Shown in pieces: positions 4,744 to 5,762 of a DNA stretch of 5,762 bases. The stretch spans positions 1 to 5,762 of the forward strand of contig JAEXSY010000388.1 of NCBI GenBank assembly GCA_023440105.1. The letters run 5' to 3'. The DNA comes from Bacillota bacterium (GTDB lineage Bacteria; Bacillota; Clostridia; Clostridiales; Clostridiaceae). The notes beneath the pieces were generated by a model. It was given only the letters and a program-made list of their open reading frames with translations, did no database searches and was not told the DNA's origin. Made by a program: the position numbers and the translations under genes. The first letter of the stretch is position 1; every line of letters begins with the position of its first letter.

Positions 4744-5762
4744 ATGAAAACTTTAAACGACTACATTGAGAAGCTGAATAAGCTAAACTTCAAGGAAATG
4801 TACAACAATGACTTTTTCCTTACCTGGGAAAAGAGTGATGAGGAGCTGGAGGCTATTTTTACCATAGCTGATGCCCTTCGCTTCATGAGAGAAAATAATA
4901 TTTCCACTAAGGTTTTTGAAAGCGGTCTTGGAATTTCTCTATTCCGTGACAATTCAACTCGTACCCGTTTTAGCTTTGCTTCTGCCTGTAATCTATTAGG
5001 TCTTGAGGTTCAGGATTTAGATGAAGGAAAATCTCAGATTGCTCATGGAGAGACCGTTCGTGAAACAGCTAATATGATCTCCTTTATGGCAGATGTTATA
5101 GGAATAAGAGATGATATGTACATTGGAAAAGGCAATACCTACATGAAAGAGGTTTCTCAGGCTGTTCAGGATGGAAACAAAGCAGGAATCTTAGAGCAGA
5201 GGCCTACCCTAGTTAATCTTCAGTGTGATATAGACCACCCAACTCAGTCCATGGCTGATATGCTTCACATCATCCATGAATTCGGTGGAGTTGAAAATCT
5301 TAAGGGTAAGAAGATAGCCATGACCTGGGCATATTCCCCTTCCTACGGAAAGCCACTTTCAGTACCTCAGGGTATAGTAGGTCTTATGACTCGTATGGGC
5401 ATGGATGTTGTTCTTGCTCATCCAGAGGGCTATGAAATCATGTCCGAGGTAGAAGAGGTTGCTAAGGAAAATGCTAAGAAATCCGGTGGCTCCTTCACAA
5501 AGACTCACAGCATGGAGGAAGCATTTAAGGATGCTGATATAGTATATCCAAAGAGCTGGGCTCCTTTTGTAGCTATGGAAAAGCGTACAGAGCTATATGG
5601 AAACAACGATTTCGATGGAATAAAGGCTTTAGAGAAAGAATTATTAGCTCAAAATGCACAGCATAAGGATTGGGCTTGCACAGAGGAAATGATGAAGCTC
5701 ACAAAGGATGGAAAGGCTCTATACCTTCACTGCCTACCTGCTGATATCACTGGAGTTAGCTG
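4744..5762 (+). CDS. ygeW: YgeW, knotted aspartate/ornithine carbamoyltransferase-family protein, C-terminus outside window
   Basis: The reading frame is open from the ATG at 4744 to the right edge: 339 codons plus two bases. E. coli YgeW has about 396 residues, so some 55-60 are cut off by the window. Carbamoyl phosphate is bound by STRTR (71-75, in SLFRDNSTRTRFSF) and by HPTQ (165-168, in DIDHPTQSMADM). HCLP (329-332) is the ornithine-carbamoyltransferase-like C-terminal motif. The stretch AYSPSYGKPLSVPQG (about 196-210) is where knotted members carry the proline-rich loop that threads the trefoil knot. The family acts in the cytosol as trimers. YgeW from E. coli is reported not to use the usual aspartate or ornithine, so its acceptor is unknown. 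In this context it may run backwards, splitting a carbamoyl (ureido) intermediate with phosphate to give carbamoyl phosphate for a carbamate kinase. It lies third on the plus strand, 84 bp after ygeY, with a hairpin in the gap. Confidence 0.93.
   Translation, partial: MKTLNDYIEKLNKLNFKEMYNNDFFLTWEKSDEELEAIFTIADALRFMRENNISTKVFESGLGISLFRDNSTRTRFSFASACNLLGLEVQDLDEGKSQIAHGETVRETANMISFMADVIGIRDDMYIGKGNTYMKEVSQAVQDGNKAGILEQRPTLVNLQCDIDHPTQSMADMLHIIHEFGGVENLKGKKIAMTWAYSPSYGKPLSVPQGIVGLMTRMGMDVVLAHPEGYEIMSEVEEVAKENAKKSGGSFTKTHSMEEAFKDADIVYPKSWAPFVAMEKRTELYGNNDFDGIKALEKELLAQNAQHKDWACTEEMMKLTKDGKALYLHCLPADITGVS

Noticed and set aside
4761..4952. 63-codon minus-strand frame within ygeW
   Set aside because: It is antisense to the well-matched YgeW N-terminus, and its serine- and lysine-rich product reflects the codons of the other strand.

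Overview
This window comes from an AT-rich, low-GC Gram-positive anaerobe, most likely a Clostridium-like Firmicute. The signs are heavy use of ATA, AGA and A/T-ending codons, strong G-rich ribosome binding sites (AGGAGG, AGGGGG, GGGGAGG), and very AT-rich intergenic DNA. The species cannot be named from the sequence alone. All five genes belong to one known accessory cluster, the ygeW-ygeX-ygeY / ssnA-ygfK group. This group is called 'selenium metabolism' in protein family names because it co-occurs with selenium-dependent molybdenum hydroxylases. It has more recently been linked to anaerobic purine and urate breakdown in gut bacteria.

Layout. On the minus strand, reading leftwards from 1684, are ssnA (metal-dependent aminohydrolase, complete) and then ygfK (large flavin/Fe-S oxidoreductase subunit). 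Only the first 113 codons of ygfK are inside the window. The two genes are 13 bp apart and the ygfK ribosome binding site overlaps the ssnA stop codon, so they form an operon. A 370-bp gene-free, AT-rich divergent control region (1685-2054) follows. On the plus strand are ygeX (2,3-diaminopropionate ammonia-lyase), ygeY (M20 metallohydrolase) and ygeW (knotted carbamoyltransferase). ygeW is cut by the window edge after 339 codons.

Working together. YgeX is the one enzyme with a firm reaction: diaminopropionate to pyruvate plus two ammonia. A reasonable but inferred scheme is as follows. YgfK (with xanthine-dehydrogenase-like partners outside the window) and SsnA act on purine-derived rings. 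YgeY hydrolyses an amide or ureido intermediate to release an amino acid such as diaminopropionate. YgeW moves a carbamoyl group to or from phosphate, so that carbamate kinase could make ATP.

Regulation is the least documented part. The same 20-bp sequence, containing the perfect palindrome TTGATTAATCAA, lies upstream of both ssnA and ygeY. It has the same orientation relative to each gene and each copy runs into a -10-like TATA. This looks like a shared operator. A separate 15-bp direct repeat brackets the ygeX promoter region, and a GC-containing hairpin separates ygeY from ygeW. I see no mobile element, CRISPR array, tRNA or rRNA, and no wholly new gene system. The enzymes are recognised families with partly unresolved substrates.
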